Positions 31,201 through 42,191 are shown, numbered from the stretch's first letter. The stretch is 64,000 nt of DNA from Aphelenchoides besseyi (GCA_024699855.1 JAMPIQ010000002.1:10354001-10418000), one strand, 5' to 3'. Numbers and translations are program-made. The notes: generated by a model not told the origin, from the sequence alone.

Positions 31201-32703
31201 TGGATGCTTTCGCCAAATTGTCCTGTGTTATGGTTAAATTCAGTGACAATCAAACCGGAAAATTGAATCTGTTGAAGAAGATTTTGTCGATTCTCGTCAA
31301 CGCGTTGATCACCGATCACAACAGTCGACGTGAAGATTTCAATGGAATGCCGTTCCTGCGTATCTTCATTTCTATGTTTACGGAGCTTACTGCAGAAGAT
31401 CAGCTATTGGATCCATTGGCCGCGGATATACTGCAGGTTTTTTGGTTTGTGAAAAGCTGACTTGTTCTATTTGAATATATTATTATATCATAGGAATGCA
31501 TTACAAGACTTCGTTGCACCACGTCGATTACCTGGTTTTGTGTTTCATTGGTTGGAAATTGTTGGCAACCGACACTTTTTGGCTCGATTCTTCAACGGAC
31601 ACACCGATCTTACACAATCACGTCGTTGGTACATTCAACTTCTACTTGAACATCTACGCTTTCTTGGTCCATTTCTGCGTTGTGTCACCATTCCAACAAA
31701 CATACAAACGATTTATAAGGGGACAATTCGCATTATGCTCGTGATTCTCAACGATTTTCCGGATGTATTCTGCGAATATCACTACGTTCTTTGCGACGTG
31801 ATTCCACCGCATTGTTTACAATTACGCAATTTGGTTCTTTCGGCATCACCCCGTGACATGCGACTTCCTGATGCAATGACTCCCAAAGTTACGGAAAAGG
31901 TAAATGTAAACAATTTAATTCTAAACGACAATCTTTTTGCTTAAGCCTGAATTAGTGTCCATGATGTACGAAAACCCGGTGATGCATAACGAGCTTTCGG
32001 CCCTGCTGGATTCAGAGGTCATGCGCTCGGTGCTTTCAATTGAAGTACGAACCCGACTTGACAATTACCTTCGACATCGCACTCCCGTTGACTTCTTATC
32101 CGAACTTCGCAACATGTTTATGATCAACCCATCACCCGGCTGTCAATACAACATTTCAATTGTGAATGCAATTGTAATGCATGTCGGTGCATTTGCTATT
32201 GATTCCATCAAAGAGAAGACACTACGCATTTGCATTAACACGGTTGCCAACACGGCGTGCATGGACATTTTCCAGAATTTGGTTGTTACCCTTTGCACTC
32301 AAGGTCGTTATTTGCTTTTCAATGCGATTGCCAACCAATTGCGATATCCGAACTCTCACACCACATACTTCAGTAACACGTTACTCTACTTGTTTTTGCA
32401 AGCTCACACAACCGAAGTTCAAGAACAAATTACCCGGTTCGTTGGACTCGAAATGAACATTTTCGACGATTGTTTTCAGAATCCTGTTGGAACGTTTACT
32501 GATCAAATGGCCACGCCCATGGGGCGTCTTAATGACTTTCACCGAGTTAATCAAAAAAGAAGAATATCAATTTTGGAAGTGTGAATTCGTTCGTTGTGCT
32601 CCAGAAATCCGACGGTATGGTTTATTCGATGGAATCCAAGCGACTTGTTTACTGTTTTAGAATTTTGGCAAATATCGAACAAATCTCTCCGTTGTACACT
32701 TAG
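25299..32703 (+). CDS. let-711: CNOT1, scaffold subunit of the CCR4-NOT deadenylase complex
   Basis: The large scaffold that recruits CAF1/CCR4, CNOT9 and CNOT2/3 for mRNA deadenylation in the cytoplasm. Recognisable segments in order: SPADVARLITTML (about 26018), ILALVIVQL and DLACLAARRDFLKLDKFLDD (26960-27010); the MIF4G/CAF1-binding part (LLKNLFDEYRFFAEYPEREL, about 28250-28310); FNNLSTSTLHEK; NFSDRQLLKSLGLWLGSITI; GQQDLLYVVPFIAKVL; the CNOT9-binding domain (FPQIKFIVQQAIMAAV); and the Not1 C-terminal domain (YKGTIRIMLVILNDFP, LFNAIANQLRYPNSHT). By my splicing the last exons read ILLERLLIKWPRPWGVL and end ILANIEQISPLYT, stop 32701-32703. The start at 25299 is a prediction: a 34-nt exon splices in frame to 25591. 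The N-terminal HEAT region of about 200-250 residues seen in animal CNOT1 was not found. Confidence 0.9.
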
Positions 32704-33707
32704 ATAAGGTCGTCAAAACCCTTCGCAAATGTCGCTAAAATCAGGCTGTACAGTTTCTATCATTTCTTTAACGTTTTACATCTAAATTCCCAGTTTTCAA
32801 TTTCCTCAATTGCTAGTCGGAGAGCTTGTTGTTGTGTTATTTATTCTAGTTGTTGCAAACAGTCCACTGTCTTTTCTCCTAATAATTTTTGTATCGTGGT
32901 TGTCATCTGGGTAGCGAATGTTTAGTGCAATTTTGCATTAGTAAAACAATACATGTTCTAAACTGGTATTATACGCGTAATAAGCGATTGGTTTTCGGAT
33001 TTAGGTTCTTGAATAATCGAAAACGATTTCTTTGTTCGTAGTGTATACGACAGTTGATCTCCGTTAATGTTTTTGTTTCGAACGATCGACCTAGAACGGT
33101 GTTGGAATTTTGTTGTTAGTCGGGGCACCTCCTAATCTCTCAACTTTGTTTGTTTGACTTTGAAAATAAACGTTGTTTCATTGAGCGATTGAGAATGAGT
33201 ACGAACTTTGATGGATAGAAAATTTACGGCTGACGAGCGTGTTCCTGTTTGACAAGTGTCATTGTTGCCGAAGTTCCAAAGTTGAAGCAACATTCCTCGC
33301 CTCGTTTGGCTTCTCGTTGGTCCTTTCGCGCGGTTCCGAACGAATAACTCGAAATGTAAATCGTTTTCCTTCGCAACCATAAGTTGCGCGGCGTTGAGGT
33401 GGGCTTCTTGCATAACGAACTGATTACGATCAGCGACGCCGCGTGAATTCGTGAATAACGTAAGAATAGAGGGCTTTTGAGCGACCCGCGTCTACATAAG
33501 AAACGAACCACTTGAAATCACAACGAAAATTGAGTGACGGCTGGGTACGTAGACCGAGATTCTCGGTGCGTCGGAGGCGGAGTATAATCATGTCTTCGGT
33601 TGATTGGAGTTTCTTTGACAATCCCCATAAAAGCCATTCAATTGCTGAGCTTAGCTGATTCTCTACTTTCAGGTTTTCGCTTGCTCATTGTCCATTCCGC
33701 ATAAATT
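32704..33707. other. Intergenic region downstream of CNOT1
   Basis: About 1 kb. The first few hundred bases are AT-rich and likely 3' UTR. From about 33130 to 33620 the reverse strand stays open in overlapping frames, but without an ATG-led or family-like reading. A TTTCAG at about 33666-33671 precedes the next gene's ATG and may be a 5' UTR or trans-splice acceptor. Confidence 0.45.
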
Positions 33708-35277
33708 ATGTTGGCTACTGCTGAAGTTTATCAGCTTGTCCACAATACCAAGGCCAGTAATGCGTTAGCCGGCAATCTTCTCCCGACCAACAACAATCCA
33801 TCAATTCTCGATCTTGAAGGTTTCACGTCGTTAACTGTGGTCGACGACGATCCAAAGGGTCCTGTCCCCGTTGCTTTCGGTCTCTACAACACCTACACTC
33901 CAAGTCAAGTACTGTAGTTGACGTTTGCGTTTATTAATACAGAATTTCTAGGTCTACTGCTCAGTCATTGCATCAACTGACAAATACGATGGAGTGTTTG
34001 TGAATATTGAGCCAGTGAAAATCAAAGCCCATCAGTTGGGTGTAACTGAAGAAAGTGCCGAACAACACGCTGCATACAAAGTAATTTATTTCTGAGCTTA
34101 AATTTATCTTTTTCTATTAGATTAAGAACGTCGTATCCGAACTACCAAATCTCAGCAGCTATCCGCAATACTATCGAGCATTTGCCGAGCCAATAGCTCG
34201 ACCACTTCACCAGTGCATTGTCGACGAGTTGATTGCACTTACCGTTGGCGATCGCAATTACGACATGAAACGCAATACTACAGTGGATTTGTACGACAAG
34301 AACTCGAAGTTTGTCTGTTGCTATCGTTCCCGACAACATTTTTACTTTCAGTATGAAAGAACAGTCGGATGAAATTTGGCGTGACTACAGTGGTTTCATG
34401 GTCAGCGACAAGCATCGGTTGTCCGAGTTTGAAATAAAAAAGTGAGAACTCGTCGGTACAATGCCTTCAGTCTTATTTTCAGAACAAATCTTTTGGCAAT
34501 CTTGAACGATTTCTTGGGCGAGAAGAACATTCTTTCTGAAGGCGTTCAGTTTGTGGCTCTCAGTCCGCGAACGGCTTCGTTGTTCATAGATTACGACCAA
34601 AATCTTAGTATCATTGACCGACAGACCTACTTGGAATACTTGTTTTCGCTGCAAGAAGTAAGTGGACAATCGGAGATCAGATATGACTTTCGGCATCGCG
34701 TTCATTCACCCGAAGAGATTGCACGATTTGCACTGACCCATTTAATGAGGGAATTAGAGAAGGTCGCGTGCTAATTTTCGCTGATTAATGTCGAGAGTCA
34801 AGAGGTTATGAGGGATCATATATCGCCGCGAACTGATCTCAAAGTAAAACCGTTCGTCCGAAAGCAGCTCAGAATTCGAAATAAAATTGAAAATTTACGC
34901 TTTCAATTATCACACTTTTTAGGTCAACGGTATTGTGGCAGTGGATGCGGACCAACAGCCAATTGGATACGTGCTCTCATTGGGCGATCGAGTTCTTCAG
35001 TGCTACGCAGACAATTTGGATATCGCCAAGTTGGTTGTTGTGTTGAAACGCTCTATCAATCCTTTGATTTAGCTCTTTGCTTCGAGAGCATGTTCAATCC
35101 ATGAGTGTCGAGTGTATCAAACTGTTTGCTGCAGCTCATGACCAATCAATTTTCAATGAGCTGACAAAAAAGTCAGAGATCGTCCGTCGAGTTCGTCGCT
35201 TCCACTCGCGTATCGTTCCGAGCAACGTGAAATGGACGCAGATCTTCATGTTTAACATCGGAGTCCATTTGTTTTAA
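33708..35277 (+). CDS. Unrecognised conserved-looking protein, about 350 residues
   Basis: A spliced gene with consistent GT/AG introns. The ATG at 33708 gives MLATAEVYQLVHNTKASN. Exon 1 ends at 33908 (TYTPSQ) and splices to VYCSVIASTDKYDGVF. Later exons read KIKNVVSELPNLSSYPQYYR, SEFEIKK, TNLLAILNDFLGEKNILSEG, QFVALSPRTASLFIDYDQNL, then after an intron of about 260 bp VNGIVAVDADQQPIGYVLSL. A 43-nt intron after DLDIA-type sequence joins the last exon, SLLREHVQSMSVECIKLFAA, ending FNIGVHLF with a stop at 35275-35277. No signal peptide or membrane helix is visible. The C-terminal part (FHSRIVPSNVKWTQIFMFNI) reminds me of nematode GNAT-like/DUF1248 proteins, which is a weak impression only. The last 60% is duplicated at 46.05-47.37 kb. 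Confidence 0.65.
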
Positions 35278-35510
35278 TTTTAACTAATGAATTCAACGTC
35301 TTATATTTGTAATGTCCAAATAAATCGAATAACTAACACGTCGAGTTGAACGCTCTTAAACAGGAAACAGCGCTAGACGGCAACTTCGGAATTAAGATAC
35401 GAATATCGAACGAACATTTATGTTGTTGTTCAGTCATTAAGGAGTCTTCAACCATTCAGACATTGAAACGAATAATTTAATCGAGTTCATTGGTTATCAA
35501 TTAAGTTCAT
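34195..35510. repeat. 1,316-bp duplicated segment, copy 1
   Basis: Matches 46052-47367 with a constant offset of 11,857 and no indel seen. The differences I found are T34240/C46097, A35496/G47353 and A35500/G47357, so identity is about 99.8%. Copy 1 lies in the complete 33.7-kb gene, starting inside exon 3 and ending 233 bp past its stop. At 35510 copy 1 meets Helitron coding sequence directly. Confidence 0.95.
35319..35324 (+). promoter_or_regulatory. AATAAA polyadenylation signal, inside the duplicated segment
   Basis: A hexamer 42 bp after the stop at 35277; its duplicate lies at 47176-47181. Confidence 0.6.
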
Positions 35511-37886
35511 GTAACGTCTCCATCTGAAGCAATAGAAAGACGACTGAACACAAAAACAGGAACGAAAAAGGAACTAATGGAGTTGTTGGACACGATCATT
35601 CGTCAACACAATCCGCATGCCAAAATACACATGATGATGAGTGAGTTGATGAAAGAAGAGGAAGACGCCGGTCGACCAGTTGAAAATGTCATAATGGCAT
35701 TCAAAATGCGTTCCGGCTACGATCTCAATCGTTTCAGTGAACCAACTGTCGACGAAATTGGCGCTGTGTTTACAACTGATGCATCTGGTAATATTCCAGA
35801 AATGTCGTTAGTTGTCCAACTCAAGAACGAACCAACACCACGTAGAATCAGTTCATTAAGTGCATTCGCAACTGCTTGGCTATATCCGTTATTCTTTCCA
35901 AAAGGCACATTAGGATGGTCAATTGATATGACAAAACAAAACGCGAACAAACAAGCTCGATTAACTCGTGCTGAATTTCACAGTTACCGATTGGCAATTC
36001 GAAAACACTCAAATAGTCGAATTCACTACGGAAAGAAGTTGTTCCAGCAGTTTGTTGTCGATTCGTATGTTCAAGTTGAAAGTGATCGAATGCGATGGAT
36101 TCAACAAAACCAAAAGCAACTGAAGACCATGCACTACCACGAACTTCACGCAAGTTTGAGTAGACTCGGACAACGATTGGATCGAGACATTGGAAGAATC
36201 CACGTATTGCCATCGACGCACTTCGGATCACCACGTTTTATGCGAGAGAACTATCAGGACGCAATGGCAATTGTATTCAACAACGGCAAACCGGACCTTT
36301 TCATTACGATGACTTGCGATTCATTTTGGCCGGAGATTGTTGAAACAATAAACGAATCTATTGTCATTGGAGCAAAGCAAACTGCTAGTGATCGACCAGA
36401 TATTGTTGCTTGAGTGTTTGCCCTAAAAGTCGAAACAGTAATCGATGATTTGGTTAAGAAACAAGTCTTTGGTGAACCGAAGTGTTTTGTTTACGTCACT
36501 GAGTTCCAAAAACGCGGTCTACCACATATTCACTGTCTAATCAGTTCGAAAGATGGTTAAAAGTTCTTGCAATCCGAGAACATCGACAAGTACTTCAGCG
36601 CCGAATTGCCACTAGAAACCGATCCAGAACTGTTAGAATTGGTGAGTTAGTATATGATTCATCGAGTTTGTGGTGTTCAGAATCCGAAAGCTCCGTGCAT
36701 GGTCAATGGAAAGTGCCGACACAAGTTTCCGAAGCAGTTTTTGGACGAAACCAAAGTGAACGAACACGGATACCCATTCCTGAAAAGACCAAACAACGAC
36801 CGCTCAATCGAAATCAAAAATGTAAAATACGACAATCGTCGAGTGGTTCCGTACAGTTGGTACCTTCTGAAACGTTACCGTTGCCACATTAATGTTGAGA
36901 TTGTGAGTTCGATCAAGAACGTCAAGTACCTTTACAAATACGCGTACAAAGGACACGACGCCGCTTCTCTGGAACTTCAATCATCAGGAAACATCAACCA
37001 CGACGAAATCAAAGATCACATCGACGGTCGTTATGTTGGTCCGGTTGAAGCGTGCTATCGAATTCTGAAATTGAAAATGCACGACAAGTCCCACCATGTC
37101 GAACGTCTACCAATCCATCTCGAAAATCAGCAAGCAGTCTTCATCGACGAAGATTGTGACTTGGAGAAAGCAAAGAAGATTATGGAAAAAGGAACCAAAC
37201 TCATGGACTTCTTCAGATTGAATGAAAGAGACTCCAACGCTCGATCTTTGTTGTACTCGGAAGTACCCACTCATTACAGTTGGAAGACAATCACCATCAA
37301 CGTCAACCAAACAACTGAAACGATCACACAATGGGAACCGCGAGTACGAAGTAGCAAAACAGTTGGTCGAATGTACGCTATCAGTCCAAGTCAAGGAGAT
37401 TTGTGGCATTTGCGTCTACTTCTTCAGCATGTGAAAGGAGCAAAGAGTTTCAAGGAACTTCGAACAGTGAATGGAATCGAGTACCAAAACAATGGAGAAG
37501 CGTGTTTGGTTTTGGGTTTGATTGACGACGATGAAGAGTACGTCAAGTGTATGAAAGAAGCAGTGAAAGTGTTGATGCCCAAAAAACTGCGAACACTTTT
37601 CGTCAACATTCTCATCCACTGCAATCCGGCCGATCCAAAAACGTTGTGGGAAATGTTCAAAAATGATCTCAGCGAAGATTTCAACCGACACTTGAAGGAC
37701 AAATCCAAAGCAATCGCGCGAGCATACAAACCAATCGACACACTTCTTCAACGTCAAAACAAGTCGATCAAAGACTTCCGATCAATGGATGCACTTGAGG
37801 ACATTGACGAAATCGACGACACAATCGACCACGACCAGGAACTTGAAGCCGCAAAAAAATTGTACGAGTCTTTGAACGCCGAATAG
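35511..37886 (+). pseudogene. Helitron Rep region, broken by three in-frame stops
   Basis: The reading frame from 35511 runs to a TGA at 36411-36413, just before the VFALKVE word. It resumes to a TAA near 36556, after LISSKDG, and a TAG near 36648. A long intact stretch of 410 codons follows (36654-37886), ending with a TAG after KLYESLNAE where the helicase would continue. The HUH dyad and both Tyr-region words are still readable, so decay looks recent. Single-base changes (for example CGA to TGA) could explain the stops. Confidence 0.85.
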
Positions 37887-39233
37887 AAAATCGTTGTCGA
37901 CAAAGTTCTTGACGCTCTCCTCAACCCCCAGAATGACGGGAAGCCGAAGTGTTTCTTTGTAGATGGTCTAGGTGGAACAGGAAAAACGTACGTCTACAAA
38001 ACCCTGTGCCATTTCATCAACGGCAACAAAAAGAAATTTTTAACATGTGCTTTCACCGGAATCGCTGCGTTGTTGTTACCGGACGGACGAACGTGCCACA
38101 AAACATTTGGTCTTGGAGTACCACTTGATCGTGATTCAAATTCGAATTTGACAGCAACAAGTCGTGCCGGTAAAATGCTGATGTCGTTATTTGGGACGAA
38201 GCACCGATGGCTCCACGATACGCACTCGAAATCGCAGACCGCAAACTCAGAGAACTGATGAGAAGCAGTTTACCATTTGGAGGCAAAATCATGGTTCTTG
38301 GAGGCGACTTTCGACAAATTCTTCCAATTTTGAAATACGGCACAGTCAGAGAGACAATCAATTTGTCCATCTGTTCGTCAAGTTTATGGAAGCACTTTGA
38401 GCAGTTGAAATTGACCAAGAACATGCGAACGAAACCAAACGAACTCCAATTCGCTGATTTCCTCAAACAAGTCGGAGAAGGAACTTTGGACGATGCAAAC
38501 GAACTGATCCGGCTGCCGTCTCATTGTTTAGTCAAGCAAAACTTGGAACGAGAGATATTTGGGGAGTTGATAGAAAAAAAGAAGTTCAATGAAATGGGAA
38601 ACTCGGCGATTTTGGTTTCCAAACACGTTGGAGTGAATGAGTCAAACGAACAAGTTCCCGAAATGGTGGATGGATAATCAAAAACGTATGTTTCAATCGA
38701 CTCTGCTATTGATGCCGAGCAAACATTGTTGCTACCGGAGTATTTGAATATGATCGAAGAAGGTTCGTTACCACCTCACAAATTGGAATTGAAGGAAAAT
38801 GCAATCGTGATTCTGATCCACAATTTTCACAAGAAGATGGACTGTGCAATGGAACTCGAATGCTAGTTGTGGCCATGAACGATCACTCTATTGAATGCGA
38901 AATTTTAACCGGACATCATGCACGTGAGCGACGTATCATCCCTCGAATTAACAACACAATTACATATCACAATGTGTTTCAGTTGAATCGCAAGCAGTCC
39001 CATTGAAATTGGCATTTGCTATGACCATCAACAAGAGTCAAGGCCAGACATTCGAACGAGTTGGACTGAACTTCGAACACCAAGTCTTCGAACATGGCCA
39101 ATTGTACGTTGCTTTATCTCCAGCACGTTCGTGAGACTCAGTCAAAGTATTTGTTCCATCACAAGATCAACAAAACCCAACAAACTGTTTAGTTAAGAAT
39201 ATTGTGCATCGCGAGATCTTCAAACGATTGTAA
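37887..39233 (+). pseudogene. Helitron Pif1-like helicase region, frameshifted
   Basis: The helicase follows in the same frame after the stop at 37886, with Walker A at about 37966-38005. A frame change occurs between the GKMLM word (about 38180) and WDEAPM (about 38195). The frame with GGDFRQILPI ends at a TAA at 38677. SIDSAIDAEQTLLLPEYLN (about 38697) continues, another shift lies near 38835, and the C-terminal part [14 protein letters not shown]...LYVALS (about 39010-39115) is interrupted by a TGA near 39131. The last stop is TAA 39231-39233. The motif order is complete, so the whole helicase was once present. Confidence 0.85.
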
Positions 39234-39334
39234 GAACAATTCGTCTAACAACAACATTTCATCAGCAAAAAACGCAAAAGAGTTCATGAACGAAAATAAG
39301 TTTGTTTCAAAGAAAATCCAATGGTTTTCGGGCC

Positions 39335-39895
39335 ATGGCAAGGAAGCGATTTTTTCGCGTAAACGACGGGATGCAGTGGACGACATCAAATAGTCGGTAA
39401 GCAATTCGATTTGATGCAATTTACTGTGATTTTTCAGGTCCAATTATTACCAATCTGTCCACCCGTTATAGCATCAAAATTTCGATCTCGGTCACGTACG
39501 TTTTCGAGTTATCTTTGCGATCTGCACGTTTCGATTTCAGTTTCTCAATTCCTCAACGGGTGTTTGAACGACCGAATTTTTGGATGGACAGCAGGAATGA
39601 AACGGTCAGTTTGTTGCTAATCGATTTGTTTACGATCGTATTTCAGGATTACATCTTCAACTACATGCTTACACTCGTACAATTCTGCTCTTCATCAATA
39701 TATCACAATATCTCACGGTATTTGAATTGATGTTCAACATAATCAATGTGGTTTTGTTTCAGCCTGTCTTTTGACTTTATGTGCCAATGGATCGACGAGA
39801 ACATTATGAACCGTTACTATGATCGTCAATGTTATTTGTCTACAGAAATTGCTGCTGCTAATCTATTCACAATCATCTATTCATTGTCTACTTGA
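39335..39895 (+). CDS. Candidate orphan gene, spliced, no recognised family
   Basis: Four exons can be joined in frame across short introns. Exon 1 starts at an ATG at 39335 (MARKRFFRVNDGMQW). After an intron starting at GTAAGC comes YVFELSLRSARFDFSFSIPQ...FWMDSRNET, then across 42 nt DYIFNYMLTLVQFCSSSIYH, then across about 45 nt SFDFMCQWIDENIMNRYYDR, ending TIIYSLST with TGA 39893-39895. Splice phases agree if the first acceptor is TTATAG near 39470; a nearer acceptor (TTTTCAG, about 39439) gives a different N-terminus. It lies just after the decayed Helitron and could be cargo or an unrelated host gene. A further open stretch (about 39968-40202, Cys-rich, CTLEEPRQNMN) may be another exon or gene. 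Confidence 0.4.
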
Positions 39896-41033
39896 GATTG
39901 AATGACCGAATTTACGAAAGACAACAGAATTGAAACGGTTCGTTTAGTTTTTGTTTATCTTCTTCATCAACATCGTTGCAGACTTTAACGAATTGACTAC
40001 ACCATACGCGTATACAATTGATCATCGACTACCTTCCTCTTTTTTTCACAGTTGTACACTTGAAGAGCCGCGTCAAAACATGAACCACAAATTCGTTCAT
40101 CAGACCGTGTCTCCATCTTGGGTCCCGGCTTGCCCGTGTACATCTCAAAAGTGTGCGAAAATTGTGATGTCGGTTCCGAAACTTTCTCTCTCTCCTTTTT
40201 AAAAAGCGAATATTGAAATATTGATAATGAAGATTAAAGTTCGATATTTGATTGAGAGATAATGAAAAGGAATTGGTTTTGATTAGGAAATATAAACTGC
40301 TCGAGTAAAGAGATGTAGTGATTTGTTATGGTCGAAAGAAATTGTTTGAATTTGTTTTTGGAAATCGAAACAGCAAATCGTCGGGGTTGTATGTCAAAAG
40401 AAGGTGTTTGACAATTGAAATATTTGAATTGTTTTGTAAATAAATAACGTCAATGATATGTGCTAGTTGAAGGGAGGGGGCCGACCGCCTATTTACTTGT
40501 TCTCAATTATTTTAGAGAGAAGAGAATCTGAATCACGTTTTTTCGCAAATTTTTTAGTACAACAAAGGTGATTGTTGAGAAAATCGAAAGACGATGAAAC
40601 ATCGTAAGGTGGGAACCTTTTGGATGACTGTAGACGCTGACATCACCGTTGCTACACTTTTGTCCCTGTGGTCGGAGACCAAATGTGGTCAAAGACCATT
40701 ATTCAATTAAGCCTGATCAGCATCTTTTAATTACCGGCACCACTCAAACCTTTCTTTCTCTTATCGTTTCCATACAAAGACCTGAACCTCTCAATTAGAG
40801 TTTAATCTTAAAAAAACAGTTATATCAACAAATTTCTGTTACAGTCCCGCTCTGTTCCGCCTTTTTTTGCCCTTTTGATCCTCTTGTGGGCCCTTTTTTA
40901 TTATTCTTTCTTATCAACGGCGAGTTGCCGTTTGTTTTTTTGTTGAACTTTACGTCACAAAGGTTCAACTTCGTCGTATTTAACAGTTATCAGATTCGCG
41001 ATATCAACAGTCGGAAAAGATTTCCGCACAGTA
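39896..41033. other. Mostly non-coding stretch before the mariner-like element
   Basis: Contains the possible extra exon near 39968-40202 noted for the preceding orphan gene, then about 830 bp of AT-rich DNA with poly-T tracts (40550, 40805, 40865, 40900, 40937). No RNA gene or repeat was identified. The TA at 41032-41033 is the left target-site dinucleotide of the mariner-like element. Confidence 0.45.
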
Positions 41034-41243
41034 CAGGGTGTCCCAGCACAACCTGAAGATTTTGAACGCTTATTTTTCGACGATTTCTGAACCGTTTTTT
41101 TTGTGCGGTTTTTTGTTGTTTATAAATAAAACAAAGCAATTTTGTTTGGCGTCGAGAAAAGTTGCAAAATTCTATCAGAATTGCTCGAAAACTGCGTCTT
41201 GACCAAAGGATGCAGAATTCGACGAAATTTTCCAATGATGAGC
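41034..41243 (+). repeat. Left 210-bp terminal inverted repeat
   Basis: Reverse complement of 41969-42178. Mismatches were noticed at the AAACAAAG/AGACAAAG word and the AAAGGATGC/AAAGAATGC word. Confidence 0.92.
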
Positions 41244-41247
41244 ATTC

Positions 41248-41934
41248 GAATTGGTCAAATGAAAAGAAAGCTTTTTGTGTGATTGAATACGCAAAGTCAA
41301 TGAGTCCGATTACGGTACAGCGAGCTTCCGACGTCACTTTAACCTTAGTGCTCGTGCCGCTGTTCCTGCCGCTGCAAGGTTTCCGATTTGGCTTGAGAAG
41401 TTCTTGGAGCAAGGAAACATTGAAAAGAATCATTGAGAACACGAGGGATTTGACAATTCTTTCATTTTTGACTTTTTTTATGAACGGCTAGAACAGCAGA
41501 GATGGTACCGAAGTTTGTTTGATTCGTGAAAACCCCAATCAATTGGTTCTATCCCACTCTTTAATCTTGGGGACTCCAAGGCCTTGTCGTGTTTATGCAC
41601 GATAGAGACCCGGCCCATTTCACACTTCGAGTCCCTGATTGGTTAAACAATCAGTTCCCGGGGGCGTTGGATGGGTCGTGGAGGAAGCAATTCTGTTGCC
41701 TTATATCCGTGGCTACCTTACAGCTCGGATTTAACCCTGCGTGACTTCTTTCTTTGGGGTTATCTCAAAGATCGGGTCTATCGGATGGAGCCAGAAAACT
41801 TGGACGACTTAGAAGCACGAATCAAACGGAAATTCGCAAATTTCGATCAAGTGTTGATTGATCGCGCAGTGGACGATTTTGAACGACGAATGCACAAACT
41901 CGTTGAAAACAACGAAAAAAGTGTTGAAATTTAA
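41248..41934 (+). pseudogene. Mariner-type transposase remnant
   Basis: The N-terminal helix-turn-helix part reads WSNEKKAFCVIEYAKSMSP (about 41248-41305), as in mariner-like transposases that begin with a TNEQRAFC-type word. A frameshift follows within about 40 bases. The middle of the protein, including the first catalytic Asp region, is missing or unreadable. The C-terminal catalytic part survives: MHDRDPAHF, then in another frame SDLTLRDFFLWGYLKDRVY and a coiled end, DDFERRMHKLVENNEK, with its stop at 41932-41934. The usual PRSPDLTPLDFFLWG motif is altered (YSSDLTLRDFFLWG). It cannot encode active transposase. Confidence 0.85.
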
Positions 41935-41968
41935 CGGATAAACGATTGAAAAAAAGACCGTCTAAAAC

Positions 41969-42178
41969 GCTCATCATTGGAAAATTTCGTCGAATTCTGC
42001 ATTCTTTGGTCAAGACGCAGTTTTCGAGCAATTCTGATAGAATTTTGCAACTTTTCTCGACGCCAAACAAAATTGCTTTGTCTTATTTATAAACAACAAA
42101 AAACCGCACAAAAAAAACGGTTCAGAAATCGTCGAAAAATAAGCGTTCAAAATCTTCAGGTTGTGCTGGGACACCCTG
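41969..42178 (-). repeat. Right 210-bp terminal inverted repeat
   Basis: The right arm of the mariner-like element; followed by TA (42179-42180) and, 11 bp later, by the start codon of the saposin-like gene. Confidence 0.92.
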
Positions 42179-42191
42179 TACTTTGATCAAG

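Larger units (their letters stand above)
35511..39233 (+). mobile_element. Helitron (rolling-circle) element, 5'-truncated and decayed
   Basis: An autonomous-type Helitron coding region with the RepHel layout. Helitron-like N-terminal words include LPSTHFGSPRFMRENYQDAM and GKPDLFITMTCDSFWPEI. A Rep HUH motif (GLPHIHCLI, about 36518-36544) and the paired-Tyr motif region (KYLYKYAYKGHD, about 36925-36960) follow. Then comes a Pif1-type helicase with Walker A GLGGTGKTYVYKT, Walker B WDEAPM, GGDFRQILPI and the C-terminal [15 protein letters not shown]. The open frame extends leftward to 35511, exactly the edge of the duplicated host segment, and no 5' terminus (TC) is seen there. I could not identify the 3' CTRR end with hairpin. 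Lesions are listed in the two pseudogene entries. Confidence 0.92.
41034..42178. mobile_element. Tc1/mariner-superfamily DNA transposon with 210-bp inverted repeats, internally decayed
   Basis: The outer ends are exact inverted copies (CAGGGTGTCCCAGCACAACC and its complement), flanked by TA on both sides (41032-41033 and 42179-42180), the hallmark TA target duplication of Tc1/mariner elements. The inverted repeats are 41034-41243 and 41969-42178 with only about two mismatches seen. Between them lie remnants of a transposase. The total length of 1,145 bp is short for a full element, so an internal deletion is likely. Confidence 0.93.

Noticed and set aside
33132..33621. Overlapping minus-strand open frames downstream of CNOT1
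   Set aside because: No ATG-led frame with a credible protein, no conserved words, and no consistent introns.
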